Positions 8,493 through 16,185 of a stretch of 60,354 nucleotides of DNA are shown piece after piece. The position numbers and the translations under genes were made by a program. This DNA comes from JAZMZS01 sp045120955 (GTDB lineage: Bacteria; Bacillota; Clostridia; Oscillospirales; CAG-272), in assembly GCA_045120955.1 (NCBI GenBank), contig JBGVFH010000063.1, positions 1 through 60,354 of the forward strand. The letters run 5' to 3'. Numbering within the stretch: the stretch's first letter is position 1; each line of letters starts with the position of its first letter. The notes under the pieces were generated by a model that was given only the letters and a program-made list of their open reading frames with translations, was not told the DNA's origin and made no database searches.

Positions 8493-9281
8493 ATGAAAAA
8501 AATTCTTGCGCTTATACTCGCAGCACTTATGGTAGCTGTTTGTTTTGCAGGATGCTCCTCTGAGAAAAAGGAGCTGGTCATCGGCTACACCGACTATGCA
8601 CCGATGAACTACACCAATGACAACGGAGAGCTTGTCGGATTTGATACCGAATTTGCAAAAGCAGTATGCGAAAAGCTCGGCTACACAGCAAAATTCCAGC
8701 TCATCGACTGGAATAACAAGTACATGGAGCTTGACTCCGGAGCTATCGACTGCATTTGGAACGGCTTTACCTACAACTGTGCAGATGATGACGGTGTACA
8801 GAGAGGGGACAAGGTCAGCTTTACATATGCATACATGAATAACGAGCAGTGCGTCGTAGTGAAAAAAGACAACCTTTCTGCTCTCAACAGCGCAGATGCG
8901 CTCGCAGGAAAAAAGGTATCTGCTGAGAATGGCTCGGCAGGTGAAGGCTGTGCAAAGACGCTTATGGGAGATAACGGTACATATATCGGAGTTACAGCAC
9001 AAATGAACACTCTTACAGAGCTGTCCTCAGGCAATGTGGATTTTGTAGTTATCGATAAGACTATGGCAAATTCCATCATCGGAAAGGGAGATTACAGCGA
9101 GCTTGCTATTGCCGACAAGATCGAGATAGAGAGCGAGCAGTACGCTGTCGGATTTAAGAAGGGCAGCGAGCTTACCGAAAAGGTAAACGGAGCTATCAAG
9201 GAGCTTGCCGCTGACGGAACTCTTGCAGAGCTTGCAGAGAAGTACGGACTTTCAAACTACCTTATCACAGAATACAACTGA
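8493..9281 (+). CDS. Amino-acid ABC transporter substrate-binding lipoprotein
   Basis: 262 residues. Signal peptide with lipobox FAGC (Cys near residue 21), then a type II periplasmic-binding fold of SBP_bac_3: ELVIGYTDYAPMNYTNDNGELVGFDTEFA start motif, LIDWNNKYMELDSGAIDCIWNGF, and VDFVVIDKTMA. It captures a polar amino acid outside the cell for the permease and ATPase encoded downstream. ATG 8493 follows AAGAGG. A hairpin with a short T tract lies just after the gene, which would make this product more abundant than the membrane and ATPase subunits. The exact amino acid cannot be read from the sequence. Confidence 0.93.
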   Translation: MKKILALILAALMVAVCFAGCSSEKKELVIGYTDYAPMNYTNDNGELVGFDTEFAKAVCEKLGYTAKFQLIDWNNKYMELDSGAIDCIWNGFTYNCADDDGVQRGDKVSFTYAYMNNEQCVVVKKDNLSALNSADALAGKKVSAENGSAGEGCAKTLMGDNGTYIGVTAQMNTLTELSSGNVDFVVIDKTMANSIIGKGDYSELAIADKIEIESEQYAVGFKKGSELTEKVNGAIKELAADGTLAELAEKYGLSNYLITEYN

Positions 9282-9293
9282 TAAACACGACGG

Positions 9294-9325
9294 GTGTTGC
9301 ACTCATTTTTGAGTGCAACACTTTG
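9294..9325 (+). terminator. Intra-operon hairpin between binding protein and permease
   Basis: GTGTTGCACTCA (9294-9305) and TGAGTGCAACAC (9310-9321) form a perfect 12-bp stem with a TTTT loop, followed by TTTGTTT. It is likely a partial terminator or an mRNA-stabilising end for the binding-protein message. Confidence 0.7.
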
Positions 9326-9359
9326 TTTCAAAAATAAACTATCAAGGATTTTGTAAAGT

Positions 9360-10058
9360 ATGAGTTCATTTCTTTTTGAAGCAGGAACAGGATTTATTCC
9401 AGTAACCTTAAAGCTGCTTGACGGCTTTGGGACGACAGTACTTTTGTTTGTTCTGACGCTTGTTTTTGCTATTCCCTTGGGTCTTGTTATAGCGTTTGGC
9501 TCAATGTCAAAATTCAAACCGCTCAAGGCGGTGACAAAAACGGTTGTTTGGATAATTCGCGGAGTGCCGCTTATGCTGCAGTTGTTTTTGGTTTTTTATG
9601 TTCCGGGAATGGTGTTTGATGTCCAATGGCCTACGGAAATGTTCGGATACGCCGTTGACAGCCGTTTTATAGCGGCGCTTGTGGCTTTTGTGATAAACTA
9701 TGCCTGCTATTTCAGCGAGATATATCGGGGAGGCATCGAGAGCATTTCAAAGGGGCAGTATGAGGCGGGCTATGTACTCGGCATGACAAAGACACAGATA
9801 TTTTTCAAGGTCATTCTCCTTCAGGTACTAAAGCGTATCGTCCCCCCTATGTCAAACGAAATAATAACACTTGTAAAGGATACTGCGCTTGCCAGAGTCA
9901 TTGCGGTGGCTGAGATAATCAAGGCTGCCGAGGAGCTGATGAGCCGAGCGATCATTTGGCCGCTGTTCTATGCCGGTGTGTTCTATCTGTTGTTTGTCGG
10001 CATTATGACTATCCTTTTCAACAAGATCGAGAAAAAGCTCGATTATTTTAGAAGCTGA
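9360..10058 (+). CDS. Amino-acid ABC transporter permease
   Basis: 232 residues with about five membrane segments, the HisM/GlnP-type (His/Glu/Gln/Arg/opine) permease family. The ATPase-contact EAA loop is visible as YEAGYVLGMTKTQIFFKVIL (about residues 136-155). The segment IIRGVPLMLQLF is the typical family signature. AAGGA lies 11 nt before ATG 9360. The ATPase gene follows after 15 nt. It forms a homodimeric channel for the amino acid delivered by the upstream lipoprotein. Confidence 0.93.
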   Translation: MSSFLFEAGTGFIPVTLKLLDGFGTTVLLFVLTLVFAIPLGLVIAFGSMSKFKPLKAVTKTVVWIIRGVPLMLQLFLVFYVPGMVFDVQWPTEMFGYAVDSRFIAALVAFVINYACYFSEIYRGGIESISKGQYEAGYVLGMTKTQIFFKVILLQVLKRIVPPMSNEIITLVKDTALARVIAVAEIIKAAEELMSRAIIWPLFYAGVFYLLFVGIMTILFNKIEKKLDYFRS

Positions 10059-10073
10059 CAGGGAGGGGTTTGT

Positions 10074-10832
10074 ATGGCATTGCTTGAAGTAAAAAATATA
10101 TACAAAAAGTTCGGCAAGACCGAGGTTTTGAAGGGAATAGATTTTTCTCTTGAAAGGGGCGAGGTGTTGTGTATCATCGGCTCCTCGGGAAGCGGCAAGA
10201 CAACGCTTCTCCGTTGCCTGAACTTTCTTGAAAGTGCCGACAAAGGCAGTATCTGCGTCAACGGCGAGTGTCTTTTTGACGGGGATAAAAACGAAAAGGA
10301 AAACGAGCGTGACCTTTTTTCAAAGAGACTGCACTTTGGGCTCGTTTTTCAGAACTTCAACCTTTTTCCGCAGTACACGGCAAAAAAGAACATTACCCTT
10401 GCGCTCGAGCTTCAAAAAAAGCACTCCGCAGATAAGATAAACGAGATTGCGGAGTCGCTGCTTGAAAGTGTCGGACTCTCCGATAAGGCAGAAAATTATC
10501 CGTGTCAGCTCTCGGGCGGTCAGCAGCAGCGTGTAGCCATTGCAAGAGCGCTTGCTCTGGAGCCGGATATATTGTGCTTTGACGAGCCGACCTCCGCTCT
10601 TGACCCTGAGCTTACGGGTGAGGTATTGCGAGTTATAAAGCAGCTGAAAACCGCCGACAGAACTATGATAGTGGTAACGCACGAGATGGAGTTTGCCCGT
10701 AACGTGGCAGACAAGGTCATCTTCATGGCTGACGGAAAAATCGAGGAGCAGGGAACACCCGAGGAGGTATTCGGTGATCCCCGATCGCCTAAGACCCGAT
10801 CATTTCTTAACAAAAGCCTTGAAAATATATAA
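10074..10832 (+). CDS. Amino-acid ABC transporter ATP-binding protein
   Basis: 252 residues, cytoplasmic. Walker A GSSGSGKTT (near residue 38), Q-loop VFQNFNLFP, signature LSGGQQQR, Walker B ILCFDEPTSALDPEL, and switch histidine VVTHEM are all intact, as in GlnQ-type ATPases. It powers import by the permease upstream. GGGAGGGG precedes ATG 10074. A strong terminator follows within 15 nt, closing the operon. Confidence 0.95.
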   Translation: MALLEVKNIYKKFGKTEVLKGIDFSLERGEVLCIIGSSGSGKTTLLRCLNFLESADKGSICVNGECLFDGDKNEKENERDLFSKRLHFGLVFQNFNLFPQYTAKKNITLALELQKKHSADKINEIAESLLESVGLSDKAENYPCQLSGGQQQRVAIARALALEPDILCFDEPTSALDPELTGEVLRVIKQLKTADRTMIVVTHEMEFARNVADKVIFMADGKIEEQGTPEEVFGDPRSPKTRSFLNKSLENI

Positions 10833-10841
10833 AATGTGTAT

Positions 10842-10893
10842 AAAAAAGCATCCCGAGCAGACGACAGTATGTCATTTGCTCGGGATGCTTTTT
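10842..10893 (+). terminator. Intrinsic terminator of the amino-acid ABC operon
   Basis: AAAAAGCATCCCGAGCA (10843-10859) pairs with TGCTCGGGATGC plus TTTTT (10877-10893). Copy 2 of the 105-bp repeat begins 7 nt later. Confidence 0.9.
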
Positions 10894-10899
10894 ACTTTA

Positions 10900-11000
10900 T
10901 AGGAAATTGCGAAATTACGCTTCGCCGTTTAGCTAAACCAAGTGGATGCCATAAAGACGATAGGCGAGAGGACGGGGGCGTGCAGTGTGTCGCTTTTTAC
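10900..11000 (+). repeat. 105-bp structured intergenic repeat, copy 2 (diverged)
   Basis: Starts TAGGAAATTGCG like the other copies, but the middle and 3' parts have changed. TTCGCC (10921-10926) still pairs with GGCGAG (10963-10968): relative to copies 3 and 4 a C-G pair has become U-A and another has become U-G, so pairing is kept while sequence changes. The terminal GC hairpin is decayed (only GCG/CGC before TTTTT). Confidence 0.7.
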
Positions 11001-11061
11001 ACAAATATGCGTCATGGGAAATAATTGCATCTAAATAATTTTACATTTTTCGACCAACTAC

Positions 11062-11089
11062 TTGAAAAAGGGAAATTGTCTGATATAAT
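11062..11089 (+). promoter_or_regulatory. Sigma-A promoter for the deacetylase gene
   Basis: TTGAAA (11062-11067), 16-nt spacer, TATAAT (11084-11089). Confidence 0.7.
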
Positions 11090-11130
11090 AAAATTGGTTA
11101 AATATCATTAAAAAATTTAGGAGGATATAA

Positions 11131-13041
11131 ATGAAACACAGGAAACTTGCCCTTGTGCTCACGGCGGCAATTCTGGCTTTGACCGTTTTTGCAGCTGTCT
11201 CTTGTGCGAAGAAAAATTCCAATGATGATACGTCTACGGGAGGAGTATCAACAGGCGGAACAAATAATACAACACAGAATGTACAGACAAGCGGCGGTGT
11301 GACGGATGGGACAGACACATCTACAGGGGACGGAGCTTCTTCCGGTGATGGCACTTCATCTGCTCCCGAAGTAATAGAAAAAGACCCCCCGCAAATAATA
11401 GAACCCGAGGGACTATCCGATGTACAGCGCACTGCATATACTTGGTGCGGTAAAGCGTATGAAGCGGCAAAACAGGCAAAAACGCTTGAAGCTGATTCTG
11501 AGTCAAGCTCAATATCAGACTCATGGTCGCAGGTATACTCGGTCGTGTCGGGAGAAATGACCAGATATTACGATAATTATGTTGACGGCGGTATGACTGA
11601 CGACAAATTTGTCTGCCTTATGAAGTCTTTTGCCAATATTTCAAATGCGCAGGGACTTGCAAACGGGTATATCGCAATAGCCGAGAGTAAAAAGGAAGAC
11701 GGGCATTTGTCTGCGGCGCAGGATTATGTCAACGCAGGCAAGTTTTTGCAGGCGTCCCTCTCTCTGTCAAAGCTCGATAAGAGCAATTCGGCAGATCTCG
11801 CAAATGCGAAAGCACTCGTTTCCGCACATCTCGATGCCTTCAAAGGGGGCGTTTCCGATGCTGTTACCGAATACATGGTAAGATATCAGCTCTCGGACGG
11901 CAAGAAATATATTGATTCGCTTTACGGCTACGGCATTGATTCTCACCTTGATGATGAAGCAAAACGCCTTGAGGAGTACAGAAAATTTCAGGATGAAGAC
12001 CTTGCAGCGGTCGATCTTCGAGACACTCTTGAAAATATCTACACACATTGCCTTATAGCTTTTCCCGAGATAAACTTTGCGTCAAAATCGAGCTACGGTG
12101 CGTGCGGTCCCGACTGCTTGACACCGTATGAGTTTAAATATCTGCTTGAAAATCTTTATGAAAAAGGATATATAATAATTGACGCAAACCTTGTGTATAA
12201 TGAGCAGACGGACTCTCCGAACTACACGCTTATGCTCCCCAAGGGAAAAAAGCCTCTCATACTTACATTTGACGACGTGACATACGACTCGCGCAAGTTT
12301 GGCAGAGGTATGGTCGACAAGCTCATTGTTGACGAGGACGGATATGTTTGCACTTATACAAAGCACAAGGACGGCACCGAGGTCATTTCCTATGACAACG
12401 AGCTGTTCCCGATAATAAATGCATTTGTAAGGGAGCATCCCGATTTTACATTCCAAGGTGCGAGAGGAACGCTGTTCTTTACAGGTTTTGACGGAATATG
12501 CGGATACCGTACACAGTCAGAGCCTGTGGATGATGCCGAGGCAGCGCTCAAGCTTGATCGTCAAGACCAGATAGCTCAGGCAAAGGTGGTTATAGAGGCG
12601 CTTCGCACAGAGGGCTGGACATTTGGATGTCACGGCTACAATCACTCGAATATGCCAAAGATAAGTGCCGCAACCTTCAGAAAAGAGATAGATATGTGGC
12701 GTGAGGAGGTCGGAGCTATCGTAGGGGATACACAGCTGTTTTGCTGGCCATACGGCGCTCATACCAACGGAGATGTAAATCTGCGTAAAAACGAACAGCA
12801 TCAGTATTTGTTTGACAGCGGCTTTACGTTCTTCTTTGGCTGCGGCTCCGCAAGATATCTTTCAAACGAGCTTGACGGAAACGGTATTTTCAGCGACCGT
12901 AAGGGTGTCACAGGAAATGTTCTTGTCTATATAGCAAAGGAGTACAAGTCATATCTGCGTGATTATCCCTATCTCTTCGATCCTGATAAGATGTGGGATC
13001 CGCTCAGAGTTCAGTACAGAGATTGGCTTGTAAACGGATAA
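11131..13041 (+). CDS. Polysaccharide deacetylase-domain lipoprotein
   Basis: 636 residues. A signal peptide ends in lipobox VSC (Cys 25), followed by a Ser/Thr/Gly-rich linker (about 30-85) and a helical region of unknown role (about 95-290). The C-terminal part is a NodB-like domain: LTFDD with Asp 381/382, and HGYNH with His 501 and His 505 as the metal-binding pair, then FCWPYG. It would remove acetyl groups from a cell-surface or dietary glycan, such as peptidoglycan or xylan, at the cell exterior. Between the two motifs the domain contains a longer insertion than usual. AGGAGGA precedes ATG 11131. It is monocistronic with its own promoter and terminator. Confidence 0.85.
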   Translation: MKHRKLALVLTAAILALTVFAAVSCAKKNSNDDTSTGGVSTGGTNNTTQNVQTSGGVTDGTDTSTGDGASSGDGTSSAPEVIEKDPPQIIEPEGLSDVQRTAYTWCGKAYEAAKQAKTLEADSESSSISDSWSQVYSVVSGEMTRYYDNYVDGGMTDDKFVCLMKSFANISNAQGLANGYIAIAESKKEDGHLSAAQDYVNAGKFLQASLSLSKLDKSNSADLANAKALVSAHLDAFKGGVSDAVTEYMVRYQLSDGKKYIDSLYGYGIDSHLDDEAKRLEEYRKFQDEDLAAVDLRDTLENIYTHCLIAFPEINFASKSSYGACGPDCLTPYEFKYLLENLYEKGYIIIDANLVYNEQTDSPNYTLMLPKGKKPLILTFDDVTYDSRKFGRGMVDKLIVDEDGYVCTYTKHKDGTEVISYDNELFPIINAFVREHPDFTFQGARGTLFFTGFDGICGYRTQSEPVDDAEAALKLDRQDQIAQAKVVIEALRTEGWTFGCHGYNHSNMPKISAATFRKEIDMWREEVGAIVGDTQLFCWPYGAHTNGDVNLRKNEQHQYLFDSGFTFFFGCGSARYLSNELDGNGIFSDRKGVTGNVLVYIAKEYKSYLRDYPYLFDPDKMWDPLRVQYRDWLVNG

Positions 13042-13070
13042 ATACACAAAAATAACGCACCGCAAAAAAC

Positions 13071-13102
13071 AAAAAAAGGACTGCTGCGGCAGTTCTTTTT
13101 TG
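13071..13102 (+). terminator. Intrinsic terminator after the deacetylase
   Basis: AAAAAGGACTGC pairs with GCAGTTCTTTTTT around TGCG; the last Ts form the T run. Confidence 0.85.
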
Positions 13103-13111
13103 TCAAAACAG

Positions 13112-13140
13112 TTGATAAACTGGTAATCGTCTGCTATAAT
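13112..13140 (+). promoter_or_regulatory. Sigma-A promoter for the small membrane protein
   Basis: TTGATA (13112-13117), 17-nt spacer, perfect TATAAT (13135-13140). Confidence 0.75.
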
Positions 13141-13151
13141 ATAGGCAACAG

Positions 13152-13173
13152 AACACAGCTATGCTGCTGTGTT
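13152..13173 (+). promoter_or_regulatory. Hairpin at the transcript 5' end
   Basis: AACACAGC (13152-13159) and GCTGTGTT (13166-13173) form a perfect 8-bp stem with a 6-nt loop, starting about 12 nt after the -10 box. It sits in the same position relative to the promoter as the hairpin before ktrB. Confidence 0.6.
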
Positions 13174-13197
13174 GAAAAACAAAGGAGTATTATCATC

Positions 13198-13614
13198 ATG
13201 CAAAAAACAAAACTTGGAATTTCGGTGGGACTTTTCGGTGCACTTCTTTATTTGTGCGGACTTTTCGGCGGATACATAATCACTATTCTGCTTGCTGCTT
13301 ATGCTCTTCTTATGGAAGAAAATCTGTGGCTCAAGAGAACGAGCGCAAAGGTTGTTGCACTTATGGTCGGATTTTCTGTCATTTATACGCTTATCGGACT
13401 TGTCCCCGACCTTATGGGAATTATAAACAGCGTTTGCAGAATTTTCGGCGGCAGCTTTTCTATCGCTGTAATCAGCAACATTATTTCCTTTATTCAGAAT
13501 GTGATCAGCTTGGCTGAGACTGTTATCTTCCTCCTTCTCGGTCTGAAGGCTGTCAAGATGACAACGATCCGCATTCCCGTTATCGACAACCTGCTCAACA
13601 AGCACTTCAACTGA
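13198..13614 (+). CDS. Small membrane protein of unknown function
   Basis: 138 residues with about four hydrophobic segments (roughly 8-35, 50-75, 80-105, 106-122) and a short basic C-terminal tail. I do not recognise the family. AAAGGAG lies 10 nt before ATG 13198. It has its own promoter, 5' hairpin and terminator, so it is an independent transcription unit. Codon use matches the surrounding chromosome. Confidence 0.75.
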   Translation: MQKTKLGISVGLFGALLYLCGLFGGYIITILLAAYALLMEENLWLKRTSAKVVALMVGFSVIYTLIGLVPDLMGIINSVCRIFGGSFSIAVISNIISFIQNVISLAETVIFLLLGLKAVKMTTIRIPVIDNLLNKHFN

Positions 13615-13656
13615 TAAAACAGCAACAATTAAAGCTTGCTTAGACGGAATTTTTAA

Positions 13657-13704
13657 CACAATGAAGAAAGCTGGCATTGCCCGCTTTCTTCATTGTGCTT
13701 TTTT
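13657..13704 (+). terminator. Intrinsic terminator of the small membrane protein gene
   Basis: CACAATGAAGAAAGC (13657-13671) pairs with GCTTTCTTCATTGTG (13683-13697), followed by CTTTTTT. The apical part GGCATTGCC is the same as the apical part of the terminal hairpin of the 105-bp repeat that follows. Confidence 0.9.
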
Positions 13705-13710
13705 ATTGCA

Positions 13711-13815
13711 TAGGAAATTGCGTAATTACGCCCCGCCGTTTGGTTGAGTTAAAGAAGAATCAAAGATACAATAGGCGGGAGGATGGTTGCGGGCATTGCC
13801 CGCTTTTTTATTGCA
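13711..13815 (+). repeat. 105-bp structured intergenic repeat, copy 3
   Basis: Full-length unit in tandem with copy 4. It contains the perfect palindrome GCGTAATTACGC (13720-13731), CCCGCC (13732-13737) paired with GGCGGG (13774-13779), and the terminal hairpin GCGGGC-ATT-GCCCGC (13789-13803) plus six Ts. The 105-bp period makes the two tandem copies stay in one open reading frame of 35 codons each. Confidence 0.9.
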
Positions 13816-13914
13816 TAGGAAATTGCGTAATTACGCCCCGCCGTTTGGCTGAGTTAAAGAAGAATCAAAGATACAATAGGCGGGAGGACGGTTGCGGGCA
13901 CTGCCCGCTTTTTT
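13816..13914 (+). repeat. 105-bp structured intergenic repeat, copy 4
   Basis: Nearly identical to copy 3 (three or four base differences by eye). The terminal hairpin is GCGGGC-ACT-GCCCGC (13894-13908) with a T run that overlaps the stop codon of the convergent gene at 13913. Confidence 0.9.
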
Positions 13915-15892
13915 ATTTTCTTTCTATTTTGCCCGATATTTCATTCAGACCTTCTCTGAACACGCTCCAATCGGGGTGATGGTCGAGAGTTTCGAGTCTG
14001 AATGCAGCAGGCCATGCAGGCAGCCACTGCGATGGTCTGAACGATCCGACACTGCGTCTGCCCCAGCGTGTGTGGAATACAGCCTCATCCTGTGCACCTG
14101 CGGGACGGAGTCTGCCGTTTAAGTACATCGTGCCGTCTGAGATGCATTGGCAAGCATTACACCAAAATGCAATAGCTTTTTCACGCCATTGGATATTGTC
14201 GGTATATTCAGCAAGCTTGAGGAAGGAGATGACATCACGCAGAGCGTACTGGTCAAGCGCCTGATGTGCTGTAGACACGGAGGTAGAGCCGAAGGTGTCA
14301 TAGCACATCTGTCCTATGAGGGACTCTTCGGGGTATTTTATTGTGTAGTGCATGAGCCATGTGCAGAGATACCAGCCGATATTTTCAGAAGCGGTAAGGT
14401 ACTGTTTGTCGCCTGTGATCTCGTAAAGCACGAGTGCATCACGAATCAGAGGAGAGGAGGATTCCTTGTCGATGCAGTATGTATCAAGGGCACCCGCCGT
14501 TGTATAGCCGTCACGCTCAAGAGCGCCGTAGTAGAATTTGAAAGCTTTGAGTGCTGAGTCAAAATATTTCTTCTCGCCCGTTCTCTTGTATGCGGTGAGA
14601 AGAGGAAGAATGAGAAAGCATCCTATAGTACCGTCGGCAACACGGACTTCTCCGTTCTGATACCAGCTCTTTGCAAATCTGCCGTCATCAGCCTGCGTCT
14701 TTATTGCAAAGTTGCATATAGAGATAGCCGTTTCGAGGTATTCGGGCTTGTCGTATCCGCACTCTTTTGCAAGGTCATAAGCCTCAAAATATGCATCAGC
14801 CGCACCGCCTACATTGCAGGCATCTATCTGAAGGAGTATTCTGCCGTTTTCGTCACGCAGAAATTTCTTTCCGGCGTATACGCTGTGGGACTCGTATTCG
14901 CTCTCGCCAAGCGTCCAGATGTCCGGCTTATAGTCTTTGTCAAAGGGCATATTGCGCCACGGGTGGAAATCTATTCTCGCATCAACGATACCGCACTTAT
15001 TCTCGCTGAATTTCAGCCAGCTGTCATGAGCGGCAAGCCCCATTCTCAGCGACTCCTTGTTTGCTGTCTCGAGGTATTCGCGAAGCATACTGTTTGCCAT
15101 GACACCGCTTTGTCCGACCCAGCTTATTTCATATCTGTGAAAGGTCTTCATGTACTGACCGTAGCAACGGTACCACTGAGAGCCCATAGTGAAACCGCAA
15201 AAGCCGTTCTGCTCTTCCTGATAGAGAAATCTCGAATATGCAAGACTGAGCTTTTTGAGCTGTTCGGGCTGCATGGGAGCCGCTATCGGATGTGCGTAGT
15301 AGCGCCAAGCAAAGTCGAGCAGCTTGTCATATCTGATAGCCTTGTCTTCTGCCTCATATGCAACGATGATAGCCTCAAACTCGTCTCTCGGCTCCATACT
15401 GCCATGATATGCTTCTCCCCAGAAGTGTCTTTGCAGCGTTTTGGGTCCTTCGACCTCAGGCCACATTACAAGGTGGTTTTCCGCATCGTCCTCACGGTAA
15501 AGAGCACACGAGGTGATGTCGTCTTCTTTTGCCATGAGAGCTACAGAAGCATCGGCTGTTTGCGTGTATGTGCATGACGGAATGGTTATTCTATGATAAG
15601 CATACGTCCAAATCTCACCGTTTTCATCTCTGTCACCGGTGTATTCGGGTGTGCTGCCCCAGCCGTTACCGTTATAGTTTACGGATGGGATCATGGTAAA
15701 CTGAGCCTCACCCGGAACCGAAAGGTGCATCTTCATCTCGGTGACGGGAGCGTTTGTTTTTCTCTTCCACAAATATGCTATGTCGCTGATTTTTTCAAAA
15801 GTATCAATGGCATTTTGATACCCGAGAGCAACTGCTACCGTTTTACCGTTGACAACGATATTGGCACAGTCATGTTCTTTTATAATAAGCAT
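13913..15892 (-). CDS. Alpha/alpha-barrel glycoside hydrolase-like protein, cytoplasmic
   Basis: 659 residues without signal peptide or membrane segment, rich in Trp, Tyr and His. The first ~180 residues look beta-rich; residues ~190-620 show the helical-pair repeats of an (alpha/alpha)6 barrel (for example YLETAISICNFAIKTQADDGRFAKSWY and YFDSALKAFKFYYGAL segments), as in several glycosidase and sugar-epimerase families. I cannot assign a GH family or point to catalytic residues. ATG 15892 has GGGGA about 11 nt upstream; TTG 15895 is an alternative with slightly better spacing. A promoter lies at 15947-15975. An intracellular role in oligosaccharide breakdown is inferred only. Confidence 0.65.
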   Translation of the reverse strand: MLIIKEHDCANIVVNGKTVAVALGYQNAIDTFEKISDIAYLWKRKTNAPVTEMKMHLSVPGEAQFTMIPSVNYNGNGWGSTPEYTGDRDENGEIWTYAYHRITIPSCTYTQTADASVALMAKEDDITSCALYREDDAENHLVMWPEVEGPKTLQRHFWGEAYHGSMEPRDEFEAIIVAYEAEDKAIRYDKLLDFAWRYYAHPIAAPMQPEQLKKLSLAYSRFLYQEEQNGFCGFTMGSQWYRCYGQYMKTFHRYEISWVGQSGVMANSMLREYLETANKESLRMGLAAHDSWLKFSENKCGIVDARIDFHPWRNMPFDKDYKPDIWTLGESEYESHSVYAGKKFLRDENGRILLQIDACNVGGAADAYFEAYDLAKECGYDKPEYLETAISICNFAIKTQADDGRFAKSWYQNGEVRVADGTIGCFLILPLLTAYKRTGEKKYFDSALKAFKFYYGALERDGYTTAGALDTYCIDKESSSPLIRDALVLYEITGDKQYLTASENIGWYLCTWLMHYTIKYPEESLIGQMCYDTFGSTSVSTAHQALDQYALRDVISFLKLAEYTDNIQWREKAIAFWCNACQCISDGTMYLNGRLRPAGAQDEAVFHTRWGRRSVGSFRPSQWLPAWPAAFRLETLDHHPDWSVFREGLNEISGKIERK

Positions 15893-15946
15893 CAATAATA
15901 AAATCCCCTTTGCTTTTTTTGGTCTATGTTTAAATAGCTTGTTGCC

Positions 15947-15975
15947 ATTATAAACTTGATGTCCGCCATTTACAA
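15947..15975 (-). promoter_or_regulatory. Promoter for the alpha/alpha-barrel gene
   Basis: On the minus strand TTGTAA, 17-nt spacer, TATAAT. The rest of the divergent intergenic region up to 16118 is A/T rich with no further feature seen. Confidence 0.65.
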
Positions 15976-16118
15976 GACGTTTGAGACTTTATGTAAAAAT
16001 TAATAATTTTTTGAAAAAAACTTTAAATCATATTGTAATTTTTCGTAGAAATTTTATGGTTTATTAAAGCACAGCCATTGCCGCCTTAAAAACAGATCGC
16101 AGATATACTTATTTGCTA

Positions 16119-16147
16119 TTGACATATTTATATTGATGTGTTATACT
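16119..16147 (+). promoter_or_regulatory. Sigma-A promoter of the LexA-like gene
   Basis: Perfect TTGACA (16119-16124), 17-nt spacer, TATACT (16142-16147). Confidence 0.75.
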
Positions 16148-16157
16148 GAACTAAATA

Positions 16158-16170
16158 AGACAATTTGTCT
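16158..16170 (+). promoter_or_regulatory. Palindromic operator candidate
   Basis: AGACAA-T-TTGTCT is a perfect 13-nt palindrome located about 10 nt after the -10 box, where a bound repressor would block transcription. The gene it precedes encodes a LexA-like repressor, so autoregulation is the simplest reading. It does not match the Bacillus GAAC-GTTC SOS box. Confidence 0.5.
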
Positions 16171-16185
16171 GAATAAGAGGTGCGT

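Noticed and set aside
13677..13979. 100-codon ORF across repeat copies 3 and 4
   Set aside because: It is made of two repeat units, has no clear ribosome binding site, and ends inside the convergent gene. Copy 2 keeps base pairing but not the amino acids, so I treat it as a repeat, not a gene.
16158..16170. Classical Bacillus-type SOS box
   Set aside because: The palindrome AGACAA-T-TTGTCT does not match GAAC-N4-GTTC, so it is reported only as an operator candidate of the adjacent repressor.
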